A stretch of DNA of 64,000 nt from Microvirga sp. KLBC 81 (GCF_003075415.1 NZ_QDAH01000017.1:1-64000); one strand, 5' to 3'. Positions 35,350 to 45,579 are shown, numbered from the stretch's first letter. Translations and numbers: made by a program. The notes: generated from the letters alone by a model not told the origin.

Positions 35350-36063
35350 TCAGGCTCCTGCCTCGACGCTGGTGTCGATGGACCGGTCATTCTTAGGCCG
35401 ATCAATCGCGAGCGTCTCTCCCGTCACCAGATAGTGCACCGTCTCGGCGATATTGGTGGTGTGGTCGCCGATGCGCTCAATATTCTTGGCGCAGAACAGA
35501 AGATGCGTGCAGAACGAGATGTTGCGCGGGTCTTCCATCATGTAGGTCAGAAGCTCGCGGAAGAGCGAGGTGTAGAGCGCGTCGATGGCGCCATCGCGCT
35601 TCCATACGTCGAGCGCGCGAGCCGTGTCTTTCTGTGCATAGGCATCGAGAACGTCCTTGAGCTGACCCAGCACCAGATCGCTCATGTGCTGAAGACCCAC
35701 TACGATCTTCTGCGGCTGGAAGTCGGAGCCGATGGCGAGCGCGCGCTTGGCGATGTTCTTGGCGAGATCGCCGATGCGCTCGACGTCGCCCGAGACACGG
35801 ATGGCCGAGATGGTTTCGCGAAGGTCCACCGCCAGCGGCTGGCGACGGGCGATGGTGAGGATGGCGTTTTCCTCCACCTCGCGTTGAAGCACGTCCAGGC
35901 GCTTGTCCGAAGCAATGACGGATTGCGCCAAGGCCGTGTCGTGGCGGACGAGCGCCTGGATCGCATCGACCAGCATCTTCTCGGCGATGCCGCCCATCTC
36001 GGAAATCCTACGCCTGAGGGCCTGCAGGTCGTTGTCGTAAGAGCTGACGATATGCTCCGCCAT
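35350..36063 (-). CDS. phoU: Phosphate-transport regulatory protein PhoU
   Basis: Cytosolic helical protein that links the Pst transporter to PhoR and restrains the Pho response when phosphate is plentiful. 237 residues with the two PhoU repeats: LRRRISEMGGIAEKMLVDAI in the first, and SGDVERIGDLAKNIAKRAL / KNIERIGDHTTNIAETVHYL, the paired E-R-x-x-D metal-binding motifs, one per half. Close behind pstB (25 bases). Confidence 0.97.
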   Translation of the reverse strand: MAEHIVSSYDNDLQALRRRISEMGGIAEKMLVDAIQALVRHDTALAQSVIASDKRLDVLQREVEENAILTIARRQPLAVDLRETISAIRVSGDVERIGDLAKNIAKRALAIGSDFQPQKIVVGLQHMSDLVLGQLKDVLDAYAQKDTARALDVWKRDGAIDALYTSLFRELLTYMMEDPRNISFCTHLLFCAKNIERIGDHTTNIAETVHYLVTGETLAIDRPKNDRSIDTSVEAGA

Positions 36064-36088
36064 GGGAAGCCTCCTTGAAGCGCTTCGG

Positions 36089-36910
36089 TCAGCCGAAGCG
36101 GCCCGTTATGTAATCCTGGGTCTGTTTCTTGGACGGGTTCATGAACATCTTGGTCGTCGGCCCGAACTCGATGAGCTCACCCAGATACATGAAAGCGGTG
36201 AACTGCGAGATGCGGGCCGCCTGCTGCATGTTGTGGGTGACGATGACGATGGTGAACTCGGAGCGGAGCTGCTCGATCAGCTCCTCGATCTTGCCGGTGG
36301 AGATCGGATCGAGCGCGGAGGTCGGCTCGTCGAGCAGGATCACCTCGGGACGCTGCGCGATGGTGCGCGCGATGCAAAGGCGCTGCTGCTGACCACCGGA
36401 GAGACCCATGCCGGACTGGCGCAGCTTGTCCTTCACCTCGTCCCACAGGGCAGCCTTGCGCAAAGCCTCTTCCACACGGCCGTCGAGTTCGCTCCTGGGG
36501 AGTTTCTCGTAAAGGCGAATGCCGAAGGCGATGTTGTCGTAGATCGACATCGGGAACGGCGTCGGCTTCTGGAATACCATGCCCACCCGCGCGCGCAGCT
36601 CGTTCACGTCAACAGACGGAGACAGAACGTTCTGTCCATCAAGCAGTATCTGGCCTTCGGCCCGCTGCTCCGGATAAAGGCTGTAGATGCGGTTGAACGT
36701 GCGCAGCAGCGTCGACTTTCCGCAGCCGGAGGGGCCGATGAGAGCCGTCACCTGCCGGTCGTAGAAATCGATGGAGACGTCCTTCAGGCTGCGGAAATCG
36801 CCGTAGTAAAAGTTGAGGTTCCTGACGGCGATGCGGGCCGGTGCGTCGGCATCGGCAGCGGCCGCATTCCCGATGGCGCTGCTCGCATTAACGGCAATCG
36901 TGCTGCTCAT
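36089..36910 (-). CDS. pstB: Phosphate ABC transporter ATP-binding protein PstB
   Basis: ATPase of the high-affinity phosphate importer. Walker [23 protein letters not shown] signature [18 protein letters not shown], Walker [16 protein letters not shown], and the switch His in [13 protein letters not shown]-terminal 25 residues are an Ala-rich leader before the ABC fold ([15 protein letters not shown]). 273 residues. Start overlaps the end of pstA by four bases. Confidence 0.98.
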   Translation of the reverse strand: MSSTIAVNASSAIGNAAAADADAPARIAVRNLNFYYGDFRSLKDVSIDFYDRQVTALIGPSGCGKSTLLRTFNRIYSLYPEQRAEGQILLDGQNVLSPSVDVNELRARVGMVFQKPTPFPMSIYDNIAFGIRLYEKLPRSELDGRVEEALRKAALWDEVKDKLRQSGMGLSGGQQQRLCIARTIAQRPEVILLDEPTSALDPISTGKIEELIEQLRSEFTIVIVTHNMQQAARISQFTAFMYLGELIEFGPTTKMFMNPSKKQTQDYITGRFG

Positions 36911-37806
36911 CGGACTTTATCCTTCTTAAAGAGCAGGCGCGCCATGACGGACAGCGCCAGGATGGACAGGGTGATGATGAGGGCGCCAGCCCAGGCGAGC
37001 TGCCGCCAGTTTTCATAAGGTGCCAGCGCAAACTGGTAGATCGTGACGGGCAGGTTCGAGACGCCGCCCATAAGGCTCGGGCTGAACCAGAAATTATTGT
37101 TGAGCGCCGTGAAGAGCAGCGGCGCGGTCTCGCCGGCAATGCGGGCAGTGGCGAGGATCACGCCCGTAACCATGCCGGCCCGCGCGGCCTTCCAGCTGAT
37201 TTTCACAATCACCGTCGACATGGGTGCTCCGAGCGCCGCTCCGGCTTCGCGCAGGGAGCCCGGCACGAGGCGCAGCATGTCCTCGGTCGAGCGCACGATG
37301 ACGGGGATCGCGATGATCGCGAGCGCCACGCCGCCAGCCCAGCCGGAATAGCCGCCCATCGGCTGTACCATGAGCATGTAGACGAACAAACCGATGAGAA
37401 TGCTGGGTGCTGCCAGCAGGATATCGTTGACGAAACGAATGACGGTCGCGAGCTTCGAGTTCTTGCCGTATTCGGCGAGGTACGTCCCCGCGAGCACGCC
37501 GATAGGCGTGGCCACCACGATGCCGAGAATGGTGAGGATCAGACTGCCGACGATGGCATTGGCGATGCCGCCTCCTTCAGTGCCGGGACCCGGTGTCGTT
37601 TCCGTGAAAACAGCGGGCGATAGGCCGCCGATGCCCTCAATCAGGAGCATCAGCAGAATCCATCCGAGCACGAAGGCGCCGAGCGCCGTAAACAGCGTGC
37701 AGATGATCTTCAGGGCCCGATCCGCGAGGTAGCGGCTGCGGCGCACGCGGCCCCAGGGCACATGAGCCGTCGTGGTGGGGTGATCGTAAGCAGCGGTATC
37801 CATCAT
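36907..37806 (-). CDS. pstA: Phosphate ABC transporter permease PstA
   Basis: Inner-membrane permease with six predicted helices after a 25-residue cytoplasmic N-terminus; first helix [20 protein letters not shown]. The binding-protein-dependent-permease EAA-like loop is [25 protein letters not shown]-like periplasmic segment [20 protein letters not shown] is typical of PstA. 299 residues. It ends four bases inside the pstB start, consistent with coupled translation of the transporter genes. Confidence 0.96.
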   Translation of the reverse strand: MMDTAAYDHPTTTAHVPWGRVRRSRYLADRALKIICTLFTALGAFVLGWILLMLLIEGIGGLSPAVFTETTPGPGTEGGGIANAIVGSLILTILGIVVATPIGVLAGTYLAEYGKNSKLATVIRFVNDILLAAPSILIGLFVYMLMVQPMGGYSGWAGGVALAIIAIPVIVRSTEDMLRLVPGSLREAGAALGAPMSTVIVKISWKAARAGMVTGVILATARIAGETAPLLFTALNNNFWFSPSLMGGVSNLPVTIYQFALAPYENWRQLAWAGALIITLSILALSVMARLLFKKDKVR

Positions 37807-37814
37807 CCACCTCT

Positions 37815-38786
37815 TTAGTGCGTCTTCACGCGGGCGATCAGAAGACGCGCAAGGGCCAGAACAATGAAGGTCACGACGAAGAGAATGCAGCCCAATGCAA
37901 GCAGGGCGTTCATCTGCATGCCGGCCGCTTCATTGAACTCATTGGCGATCCGGGAAGCGATCGTCGAACTTGGATCGAAGAGCGAAAGCGACAGACGGTT
38001 CGCGTTGCCGATGACGAAGGTGACCGCCATCGTCTCACCAAGCGCGCGGCCAAGGCCCAGCATGATGGCCCCGATGATGCTCACACCAGCCTGAGGAAGC
38101 AGCACGTAGCGAACCACTTCCCAGGTGGTGCAGCCAATCCCGTAGGCGCTTTCGCGCAGCACGGTCGGGATCTGGTCGAGAATATCGCGCGTGATGGAGG
38201 CGATGAACGGAATGATCATGATCGCGAGGATGATCCCAGCCGTCATCATGCCCACGCCTGAGGGCACGCGAGCGTAGAGCACGGTTCCGAGGATCGGCAT
38301 GCCCTCGACGATGGAGGTCAGCGGAACCTGGACGTATTTGGCGAAGAGCGGGGCGAAGACGAAAAGACCCCACATGCCGTAGATGATGCTAGGCACCGCG
38401 GCCAGAAGCTCGATCACGGTCGACACCGGACGGCGCAGCCAGGGGGGGCAAAGCTGAGTGAGGAAGATCGCGATGCCAATGGAAATCGGAACACCGATCG
38501 CGAGCGCGATGAGCGCCGATGTAAGCGTGCCGGAAATGGCGACCCATGCGCCATATTGATCTTGGCCCACATTCCATATGCTGGAGGTGATGAAGCCGAA
38601 GCCGAATTCCTGGAAGGCGGGCCATCCACCATAAACCATGGTGCCGATGATGCCGGCGAGGACGGCGAGAACGATCAGGGCGGAGCCGTAGGCAGCCCAG
38701 CGAAAGCCCTGATCGAAAGCAGGAGAGGAGCGGCGGCGGACGGTGTGCATGCTCGACAGGGTCATCTTATCAGACACGACAGCCAT
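37815..38786 (-). CDS. pstC: Phosphate ABC transporter permease PstC
   Basis: Second membrane permease of the Pst complex, six helices. Landmarks: [57 protein letters not shown] and the coupling loop [20 protein letters not shown]. Start [10 protein letters not shown] at 38786 sits behind GAGGAGTGAGGCGG; an ATG 21 bases further upstream would take in that ribosome site and is rejected. It follows pstS by 41 bases. Confidence 0.96.
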   Translation of the reverse strand: MAVVSDKMTLSSMHTVRRRSSPAFDQGFRWAAYGSALIVLAVLAGIIGTMVYGGWPAFQEFGFGFITSSIWNVGQDQYGAWVAISGTLTSALIALAIGVPISIGIAIFLTQLCPPWLRRPVSTVIELLAAVPSIIYGMWGLFVFAPLFAKYVQVPLTSIVEGMPILGTVLYARVPSGVGMMTAGIILAIMIIPFIASITRDILDQIPTVLRESAYGIGCTTWEVVRYVLLPQAGVSIIGAIMLGLGRALGETMAVTFVIGNANRLSLSLFDPSSTIASRIANEFNEAAGMQMNALLALGCILFVVTFIVLALARLLIARVKTH

Positions 38787-38827
38787 CCGCCTCACTCCTC
38801 TCGACAAGCTACGTAGAGCTGTCTTTC

Positions 38828-39871
38828 TTACTTCTTGTAGACCGGCTGACCCGAGGCATTCTTGATCTCGTTCGCCCAGGTCGTGCGGATCTGCTCGACG
38901 ACGTTGTCGGGCAGCGGCACGTAGTCAAGATCGCTGGCGAGCTTGTCGCCGTTCTTGTAGGCCCAGTCGAAGAACTTCAGAACCTCAGCGGTCTGCTCCG
39001 GCTTCTCCGCGGTCTTATAGACCAGGATGAAGGTGGGGTTCGTGATCGGCCAGGCGTCGTCGCCAGCTTGGTTGGTCAGCGAGATGCCGTAGCCGGGAGC
39101 GGACGACCAGTTGGCATTGGCAGCAGCGGCCTGGAACGACTTCATCTCAGGCTGCGGATACTTGCCGGCCTGGTTCTGGAGCAGAGCATGAGGAATGTTG
39201 TTCTGCTTGGCGTAGGCGTACTCGACGTAGCCGATCGAGTTCGGAACCTGCTTCACGGTTGCAGCGACACCCTCGTTGCCCTTGCCGCCCTGGCCGACCG
39301 GCCAGCTGATCGTGGTGCCTGCACCGAACTCACCCTTCCAGTCCTCGGAGACCTGCGAGAGGTAGGTGGTGAAAACGCTGGTCGTGCCCGAGGAATCGGA
39401 GCGATAGACCGGGGTGATGTTGGCATTCGGCAGGTTCACACCGGCATTCAGCTGGGCAATTTTGGGATCATTCCACTTGGCGATCTTGCCCTGGAAGATG
39501 TCAGCCAGAACTTGGCCCGTGAGCTTGAGCTGGCCGGCCTGAACGCCCTGGATGTTCACGACGGGGACGACGGCGCCCATCACGGTCGGGAACTGGACGA
39601 AGCCGTTCTTCTCGAGATCGGCACCCTTCATCGGAGCGTCTGTGGCGCCGAAATCGACGGTCTTGGCCTGGATCTGCTTGATGCCGCCGCCGGAACCGAT
39701 CGACTGGTAGTTCATGCCAGTGCCGGTCTCCTTCTTGTAGGCTTCAGCCCACTTCGAATAGACCGGGAAGGGGAAAGTCGCGCCTGCGCCGGTGATGTCG
39801 GCAGCGGACGCCGTGGTCGTCAGGCTCGCGACGGCAAGGCCGGCCGCAATGGCGAAGGACATGATCTTCAC
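38828..39871 (-). CDS. pstS: Phosphate-binding protein PstS
   Basis: Periplasmic high-affinity phosphate-binding protein. Signal peptide MKIMSFAIAAGLAVASLTTT ending near ASA (residue 23). Phosphate ligands are recognisable: GAGATFPFPVYSKWAEAYK, SIGSGGGIKQIQAKTVDFGA, DAPM, and YRSDSSGTTSVFTTYLSQ. 347 residues, normal. About 95 bases upstream lies a triple Pho-box repeat, so this gene starts the PhoB-controlled transcript pstS-pstC-pstA-pstB-phoU-phoB. Confidence 0.97.
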   Translation of the reverse strand: MKIMSFAIAAGLAVASLTTTASAADITGAGATFPFPVYSKWAEAYKKETGTGMNYQSIGSGGGIKQIQAKTVDFGATDAPMKGADLEKNGFVQFPTVMGAVVPVVNIQGVQAGQLKLTGQVLADIFQGKIAKWNDPKIAQLNAGVNLPNANITPVYRSDSSGTTSVFTTYLSQVSEDWKGEFGAGTTISWPVGQGGKGNEGVAATVKQVPNSIGYVEYAYAKQNNIPHALLQNQAGKYPQPEMKSFQAAAANANWSSAPGYGISLTNQAGDDAWPITNPTFILVYKTAEKPEQTAEVLKFFDWAYKNGDKLASDLDYVPLPDNVVEQIRTTWANEIKNASGQPVYKK

Positions 39872-39966
39872 GATAATTCTCCCTGTTCATACATGCGCGG
39901 CAGGTGGTTCCATGACCTACTCCGGACCGCGCGAGGGGACAGCTAGGCCCAGCGCATGTAGGCTCT

Positions 39967-39995
39967 ACGACAGTTGGATGACAATTAAATGACAC
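39967..39995 (-). promoter_or_regulatory. Pho box upstream of pstS (three 11-bp repeats)
   Basis: On the minus strand TGTCAT, TGTCAT and TGTCGT occur at exact 11-base intervals (39994, 39983 and 39972 as right ends). This matches the PhoB-binding direct repeat with 11-base periodicity. Three units instead of two suggests more than one PhoB dimer can bind. It lies about 95 bases upstream of pstS, directly after phoR. Confidence 0.8.
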
Positions 39996-40033
39996 CCCAA
40001 AAGATCCCACGGGAACGCCTTGGGATTGTATCG

Positions 40034-41341
40034 TCATCCGGCGGAGGGAGCCTCAGGCAGCGTAACGGTAAAACGCGCACCCTGCCCTGGCTCGCTGGTG
40101 ATATCGAGCTGGCCGCGGTGACGGTTGACGATGTGCTTGACGATCGCAAGACCCAGGCCCGTGCCGCCTTTGTCCCGGCTCTCGGCGACATCGACACGGT
40201 AGAACCGCTCCGTCAGGCGCGGCAGATGCTCCGGCGCAATGCCGGGACCGTAATCCCGAACGGAGAAAACCGCAGACCGGCCTTTGGAGTTGTTGCCTGC
40301 CTCGACACTCTCAACCGTGACATCGACAGCCCCGCCACTCTCACCGTATTTCACGGCGTTCTCGATGAGGTTCTCGATGACGCGCAGAAGCTCGTCCCGG
40401 TCGCCGAGCACACGAACAGGGCGTGACGGCAGCGCCATCCGGATCTCCACCCCCCTCTCCTTAGCCCTGGGCGTAAACGTCTCGACCATTGGAGTGACGA
40501 GAGAGCCGAGATCGACGGTATGCGTCGGAGAGACATGCGCTCGCATCTCGATGCGCGAGAGAGACAGGAGGTCATCGATCAGACGCCTCATGCGCAGAGC
40601 CTGGAGGCGCATGATCTCAAGGAACCGCTCGCGTGCCTTGGGATCGTCCTTGGCAGGCCCCTGCAAGGTCTCGATAAACCCTAAGAGAGAGGCGAGAGGC
40701 GTACGCAGCTCGTGGCTCGCATTGGCTACGAAGTCCGCCCGCATGGCTTCAAGGCGTCGCGCCGAGGTGAGGTCGCGGAAGAACAGGACTACACTAGGCT
40801 GCACGGCCATTCCCGTCCCCTCGGTCTGCATCGGGCCGATATGCACCTCGAAGGTGCGCTCCGTAGGAACTCGCTCGGAATATTCGATGCGCAACGGAGT
40901 TGCGGCCTCCAGCGCCTCCTCGATGCCGTCGAGCACATCAGGACTGCGCAGGGCAAAGGACAGGGGATGGCCGACCTTCAGCCCCGGCAGGAGGAGGTGG
41001 GCGGCCCTGTTCGCTTCAAGAACCACGGCCCTCCGATCGACGAGGATGACAGGATCGGGAATATGGGCCAGAACGGCCTCCGCCATGCCGCTCCGGGCAG
41101 AGGCCTTGGGACGCGTTTGCAGGGCTTGGCCCAGACGCTGCCGCTGCAGGCCGCTCAAGGCCACGCTGAGCGCAATGGCGCTGATGGCCCCGACCACGAA
41201 CCAGACATCGCCGTATCCGCGCCAAAGCGCGACAAGGCTCAGCAACAGGCAGGCCAGGAGTGCTCCGCGAAACGCGGCCATACGCAGCGGGTTGGCGCCT
41301 GAGGAGCTGCCTTCCGACCCGATCTCGCTGGGATCTGTCAT
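40034..41341 (-). CDS. phoR: Phosphate regulon sensor kinase PhoR
   Basis: Membrane histidine kinase paired with PhoB. Two N-terminal helices (FRGALLACLLLSLVALW and WFVVGAISAIALSVALSGL), a PAS domain near residues 88-190 (VLAHIPDPVILVDRRAVVLE), the phospho-acceptor helix VANASHELRTPLASLLGFIE, and an ATPase domain with N-box ENLIENAVKYGE, G1 YGPGIAPEHL and G2 KGGTGLGLAIVKHIV. 435 residues. It sits upstream of the Pho box, so the sensor gene is separated from the rest of the regulon by that promoter. Confidence 0.95.
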   Translation of the reverse strand: MTDPSEIGSEGSSSGANPLRMAAFRGALLACLLLSLVALWRGYGDVWFVVGAISAIALSVALSGLQRQRLGQALQTRPKASARSGMAEAVLAHIPDPVILVDRRAVVLEANRAAHLLLPGLKVGHPLSFALRSPDVLDGIEEALEAATPLRIEYSERVPTERTFEVHIGPMQTEGTGMAVQPSVVLFFRDLTSARRLEAMRADFVANASHELRTPLASLLGFIETLQGPAKDDPKARERFLEIMRLQALRMRRLIDDLLSLSRIEMRAHVSPTHTVDLGSLVTPMVETFTPRAKERGVEIRMALPSRPVRVLGDRDELLRVIENLIENAVKYGESGGAVDVTVESVEAGNNSKGRSAVFSVRDYGPGIAPEHLPRLTERFYRVDVAESRDKGGTGLGLAIVKHIVNRHRGQLDITSEPGQGARFTVTLPEAPSAG

Positions 41342-41399
41342 GATGTTGCGGGGTTCCCGGTGAGTTTCGCGTCCTCATTAAGACGCGCGCCCCAAAGAG

Positions 41400-42470
41400 T
41401 CATCTCCCGGCCAGGCTTTCCTCTGCGGCGTCCTCATCCGGCTTGAAAGCCCCCCGCGAGGAGCGCAGGCGGTTGCGGACCTCATAGGCTCCCAGAAGAG
41501 CGAGCGCCACGACGAAGGGGATCAGGTAATAGCAGAGGCGGTAGAGCAAGAGCGCGCCGAGCACCGGCTCCCGGGGATAGCTCGAGAGGGCCAGAAGAAT
41601 GGTGGCCTCGAAGACGCCCAAACCGCCTGGCGCATGGCTTGCCACACCCAGCATGACGGCAAAGATGTAAACCGCCAGGAAAGTCTCGAAGCTCAGGCCA
41701 TGTCCGCCTGGCAGCAGGACGAAAAGAACTCCCGCCCCGGCGCAGACATCGGCGGCACCGATCAGGATCTGCCCCAGGGAGAGGCGCAGTCCCGGCAGTT
41801 CCAGCTTCCAGCCTTGGATCCGCACCACCCGACGCTTGAACGAGACCCAGATCAGGTAGCCGGCGACGAATACGGCCGCCGCGAGGCCGATCAGCTGGTT
41901 GACCCAGATATGAGTGTAGACAAGGCTTGCCAGCTCGTCCGCCTTGCGGATCAGGCTCCAGGCCAGGACGAGGGCCATGCCGAGCCAGAAGGTGACTCCG
42001 GTAATGACAGTGAGGCTCGCCACCCGTCCCGGGCTGACGCCTTTCGGGGAATAGATCCAATAGCGAACAGTGCCGGCGGTGAGGAGCGGGAAGCCGAGGG
42101 TGAAGCTCACCGCATAGCTGGTGAAGGAGGCCATCGTCGTGGTGCGATAGGGAATCTTCAGCTTGAGCTGCTTGAGGGCGATGGCGTCGTAGCAGGTCAG
42201 CAGGCTGTAGCTGATCGTCGTGAAGAGGATTGCAAGGCCGATCTGCCGCAGGCTCGCCGCCGTGAAGGCGGATTTGAGCTCATTGACGTCGATTTCGGAG
42301 ACAATCCTCCAGAGAACGACGAGAGACGCGCCGAACAGAATCACGCTGGCCGCCATTCCGATCCAGGCGAACCGACGGGAGCGCCGCTCCTTGGGGTGCA
42401 GGGCTTCGGCAGATGTAATGTCCGGCGGAGCAACCGAATGAGGGCTCATATCGTTCATGAAAGGGTTCAA
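41400..42470 (-). CDS. YbhN/MprF-like membrane protein (lysylphosphatidylglycerol synthetase transmembrane domain family)
   Basis: 356 residues with eight or so hydrophobic helices after a 35-residue cytoplasmic N-terminus. Family landmarks include SYSLLTCYDAIALKQLKLKI, FTSYAVSFTLGFPLLTAGTV followed by RYWIY, and APGGLGVFEATILLAL, the conserved P-G-G-x-G-x-x-E motif of UPF0104 flippase-type proteins. Members move or modify lipids; no catalytic lysyltransferase domain is attached. An in-frame ATG at 42458 (MNDMSPHS minus the first four residues) is an alternative start. It reads toward phoR with a 58-base gap. Confidence 0.87.
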   Translation of the reverse strand: MNPFMNDMSPHSVAPPDITSAEALHPKERRSRRFAWIGMAASVILFGASLVVLWRIVSEIDVNELKSAFTAASLRQIGLAILFTTISYSLLTCYDAIALKQLKLKIPYRTTTMASFTSYAVSFTLGFPLLTAGTVRYWIYSPKGVSPGRVASLTVITGVTFWLGMALVLAWSLIRKADELASLVYTHIWVNQLIGLAAAVFVAGYLIWVSFKRRVVRIQGWKLELPGLRLSLGQILIGAADVCAGAGVLFVLLPGGHGLSFETFLAVYIFAVMLGVASHAPGGLGVFEATILLALSSYPREPVLGALLLYRLCYYLIPFVVALALLGAYEVRNRLRSSRGAFKPDEDAAEESLAGR

Positions 42471-42654
42471 TCAGCCTCGGCGTGAAAACGCCCCAAGGGT
42501 TCAGGAGCAGCCCTGCATCTATGCGCTCCAACAGCGGAGCGCCAGCCTGTGAGGCGGTTTCTTAATGCTTTCTCATCATCAGAGCTACCCTTTGGCCCTC
42601 AAAATCACAGATTGAGCACGATTTAGGTTGTCAGCATCGAAAAGGCCCACAACA

Positions 42655-44103
42655 ATGAAGTTCCCTTTGGTAGGAGAACAGGCGGCAAGTCGCGCCCCCA
42701 GGGAGATCCGCGTGGATTTCAAGGAAACGGAAAATCAGTTTGCCGTTCTGGCGGAATCCCTGCCGCAACTCGTCTGGTCGGCCGGATCCGATGGGTCTCG
42801 CGATTATTTCAACCGCCGCTGGTATGAGTTCACGGGCATGTCCCCGGAGCAATGTCTCGGAAACGGTTGGCAGAGGGCCCTTCATCCCAACGATCTGCCC
42901 AAAGTTCTAGAGCAATGGCGTCGGTCCATCGAAACCGGCACCCCCTATGAAATCGAGTACAGAATCCGGAACGCTGCAGGCAAGTATGAATGGGTGCTCA
43001 GCCGCGCCCTGCCGATTCAAGATCTCTCCGGCCACATTGTGCGCTGGTTCGGAACCAGCACCAATATCGATGCGCAGAAAAAGGCCGAGGAAGCGTTACG
43101 CAGCCTCGACACCCGTTATCGCCTGGCGCTTGAGGCCGCCGATCTCGGAACGTGGCAGATCGATCTGGAAAAAGGGCAGATCCTCTGGGACGAGGGAACC
43201 TGCGCGCTCTATCAGATCCCTCACGATGGGTCGTTCAGCATGCCCCTCGAACAGGCGATCGGCATGATCCATCCTGATGATCGTGAAGCCGTACGGGCGC
43301 GCATCGCGAAAGCCTGCGATCCGCAATCCGATGGTTATTATGAGAACGAGTACCGGGCCATTCTGCCGGATGGCAAGCTCCGTTGGTTTCGCTCAGTCGG
43401 CCAGGCTCTTTTTGCACCAGATGGCGACAAGCCTCATGCGTTAAGCCTCTCAGGCGTGATCAGCGATATCACTGAGCGTCATGCCTTCGAGGAAGCCCAG
43501 CAGCTTCTCACGCGGGAACTGAACCACCGCGTAAAAAACCTCTTTGCCATCGCCAACGGCATGGTCTCGATGACGGCACGCACGGCCAAGGACCCGAAGG
43601 AAATGGCCACTGCTCTGCGCGGACGCCTGAGTGCGCTCTCGCGCGCTCACGAATTGGTTCAGCCGGCAGTCACCGTGGGGCATGGAACAGGATCGGATGT
43701 CGAGCTCGCCCGATTGTGCGAGGCCGTTCTCGAGCCATACCGGCAGGCTGGCGCAAACAGAGTCGCGATCGAAGGACCAAGCGTGCGCGTAGGCTCCAAC
43801 ACGACGACGAGCCTTGCCCTCGTTCTTCACGAGCTTGCTACCAACGCGGCCAAATATGGATGCCTGTCCAACGCTGAAGGCCGGCTCGATATCCGCTGGA
43901 TGGTTCATGACGAGATGGTCGATCTTCTATGGACGGAGACCGGCGGCCCTGCCGTGGAGAGCCCGCCGGATTTCGAAGGCTTCGGCACTCAGCTTTCCCA
44001 GAGAAGCATCGCTGGTCAGCTCGGTGGCACGTTGGAGCGGGAATGGTTGCCGGAAGGACTGCGCGTGCACATGACCTTTCCTCTTGCCCGGCTGGCAGGC
44101 TGA
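42655..44103 (+). CDS. PAS-domain HWE-family sensor histidine kinase
   Basis: Soluble sensor kinase with two PAS/PAC units (residues ~30-145 and ~150-270; first contains LPQLVWSAGSDGSRDYFNRR, second LEAADLGTWQIDLEKGQILW) and an HWE kinase core. The phospho-acceptor box is TRELNHRVKNLFAIANGM with His near residue 291; LALVLHELATNAAKYGCLS is the N-box and WTETGGPAV the HWE-type W-x-E motif. No membrane helix, so it senses a cytosolic signal such as light, redox or a ligand. ATG 42655 chosen; TTG at 42628 is possible. No partner regulator is adjacent. Confidence 0.92.
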   Translation: MKFPLVGEQAASRAPREIRVDFKETENQFAVLAESLPQLVWSAGSDGSRDYFNRRWYEFTGMSPEQCLGNGWQRALHPNDLPKVLEQWRRSIETGTPYEIEYRIRNAAGKYEWVLSRALPIQDLSGHIVRWFGTSTNIDAQKKAEEALRSLDTRYRLALEAADLGTWQIDLEKGQILWDEGTCALYQIPHDGSFSMPLEQAIGMIHPDDREAVRARIAKACDPQSDGYYENEYRAILPDGKLRWFRSVGQALFAPDGDKPHALSLSGVISDITERHAFEEAQQLLTRELNHRVKNLFAIANGMVSMTARTAKDPKEMATALRGRLSALSRAHELVQPAVTVGHGTGSDVELARLCEAVLEPYRQAGANRVAIEGPSVRVGSNTTTSLALVLHELATNAAKYGCLSNAEGRLDIRWMVHDEMVDLLWTETGGPAVESPPDFEGFGTQLSQRSIAGQLGGTLEREWLPEGLRVHMTFPLARLAG

Positions 44104-44137
44104 CGCTTCGTTCGATGATCTCCACCTGGAAACATGC

Positions 44138-44683
44138 ATGACGACCCATCGCCGCGTCCTCGTCCTGGGCGGAGCCCGTTCGGGCAAGAGCCGCACGGCT
44201 CTTGAGCTGGCGGAAGCCTCGTCTGAAACACGCATTCTCATCGCGACGGCGCAAGGCTTCGACGATGAGATGCGCGCGCGCATTGCGCATCATCGATCGG
44301 AGCGCGATCCATCCTGGAAGACGGTGGAAGCTCCGCTCGCTCTCGTCGCAGCCATTCGCGCGAATGCAGGTCCAGGCCGGATCGTCCTCGTCGACTGCCT
44401 GACGCTGTGGCTCTCAAATCTCATCATGAACGAGCGCGATTCAGGCCGCGAAATCGATGCATTGATCAATGTCTTGACGGGCATCGCGGGACCGGTGATC
44501 CTCGTGTCCAACGAAGTCGGTCAGGGGATCGTCCCCACAACGGCTCTCGGGCGTTCTTTCCGGGATCAACAGGGGCGATTGAACCAGCGCATTGCTGAAG
44601 CGTGCGATGCGGTTGTCTTCATTGCGGCGGGATGCCCGGTTCTCCTCAAACCCGCCCCTCCATTGGATCTGCGCTTGGGTTGA
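44138..44683 (+). CDS. cobU: Adenosylcobinamide kinase / adenosylcobinamide-phosphate guanylyltransferase
   Basis: Bifunctional enzyme of nucleotide-loop assembly in vitamin B12 synthesis and salvage (CobU or CobP). The P-loop is VLVLGGARSGKSRTALELAE near residues 7-26; the guanylate-attached His lies in ARIAHHRSERDPSWKTVEAP; VDCLTLWLSNLI and ILVSNEVGQGIVPTTALGRS are also diagnostic. 181 residues, normal. Start MTTHRRVLVL at 44138; upstream frame belongs to the kinase tail. It converges on btuF, forming a B12 cluster with btuB. Confidence 0.94.
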   Translation: MTTHRRVLVLGGARSGKSRTALELAEASSETRILIATAQGFDDEMRARIAHHRSERDPSWKTVEAPLALVAAIRANAGPGRIVLVDCLTLWLSNLIMNERDSGREIDALINVLTGIAGPVILVSNEVGQGIVPTTALGRSFRDQQGRLNQRIAEACDAVVFIAAGCPVLLKPAPPLDLRLG

Positions 44684-44696
44684 GCCATCACACCCT

Positions 44697-45560
44697 TCAA
44701 CGCACCTTCGCCCTGATCTCCGCCGCCAGAGCGTCGATAGCCTCAGGGGTCGAAGGCCCACCACAGATCGTGAGCTTTCTCGGCACCACGAGACGCCGCT
44801 CCAGCGGAACCGCATTCACGAGCGCCGGATGAACGAAGAGCGCCGTTCCATTGTCGACGGCTTTATCCGAGTCATCATCCAAGAGCAGGAAATCCGGAGG
44901 CGTGGTGACGATGGTCTCAAGGCGAGCCATGCCGCCATGCGGCAGCCCCAATGCCTCCTGATGCGGCTTGAAACCCATATGGATCAGAAGCTCGTTCATG
45001 GGGGAATCCGTCGACGACACCCAGCTTCCCCGGTCGTAGACAAGGATGCTCGGTTTGCCCTGGACGATATTCTTCGTGCGTTGGAGCGCAGTATCGATCC
45101 TCGCGATCAGCGCCTCACCTCGCTCCGGATGGCCGAGCGCGCGCGCCATAGTGCGGATCTGCTCCTGCCCTTCGTTGAGACTCGTCCAAGGGCCAAGCGT
45201 CAGCACCTTGAGGCCTTGCGCCTTCAGAAGCGCGGCCTGGCCCTGCTGGCCATAGGTGCCGGACAGCACGAGCTCCGGCCCGCTGAACAGGATGGTCTCG
45301 GCTCTTCCGTCATTGACCGGCACGCCTTGGGCCTGCTCGGCCATGAAGGAGATCGACGGATCCTTGATGAGAAAGCTCAATGAGGCGATCTGATCGCGGT
45401 CGGCGAGCGTGAGCAGCATCTCATCGGTGCAGAGGTTGAGGGACACCACGCGCTGGGGCCGCGGTTGTGCTCCCGCGACGCTTCCCCAAAGGAAGGCGAT
45501 GCAGATTGGCAACATCCATCTGGAAAACCGACTGAGACGTAGTTGCAGCATCAGAGGCAA
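44697..45560 (-). CDS. btuF: Cobalamin ABC transporter substrate-binding protein
   Basis: Periplasmic helical-backbone binding protein for corrinoids. It begins with a signal peptide (MLPICIAFLWGSVAGAQ around residues 16-32), then RVVSLNLCTDEMLLTLADRD, the BtuF/FepB-type opening, GPELVLSGTYGQQGQAALLK and, near the end, RRLVVPRKLTICGGPSTPEA. 287 residues. It is divergent from btuB, so the riboswitch at 45580 acts on btuB only. No btuC or btuD permease/ATPase gene is in this window. Ferric siderophore binding is a less likely alternative. Confidence 0.85.
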   Translation of the reverse strand: MPLMLQLRLSRFSRWMLPICIAFLWGSVAGAQPRPQRVVSLNLCTDEMLLTLADRDQIASLSFLIKDPSISFMAEQAQGVPVNDGRAETILFSGPELVLSGTYGQQGQAALLKAQGLKVLTLGPWTSLNEGQEQIRTMARALGHPERGEALIARIDTALQRTKNIVQGKPSILVYDRGSWVSSTDSPMNELLIHMGFKPHQEALGLPHGGMARLETIVTTPPDFLLLDDDSDKAVDNGTALFVHPALVNAVPLERRLVVPRKLTICGGPSTPEAIDALAAEIRAKVR

Positions 45561-45579
45561 GCCCGTAAAGAGGTGGTTC

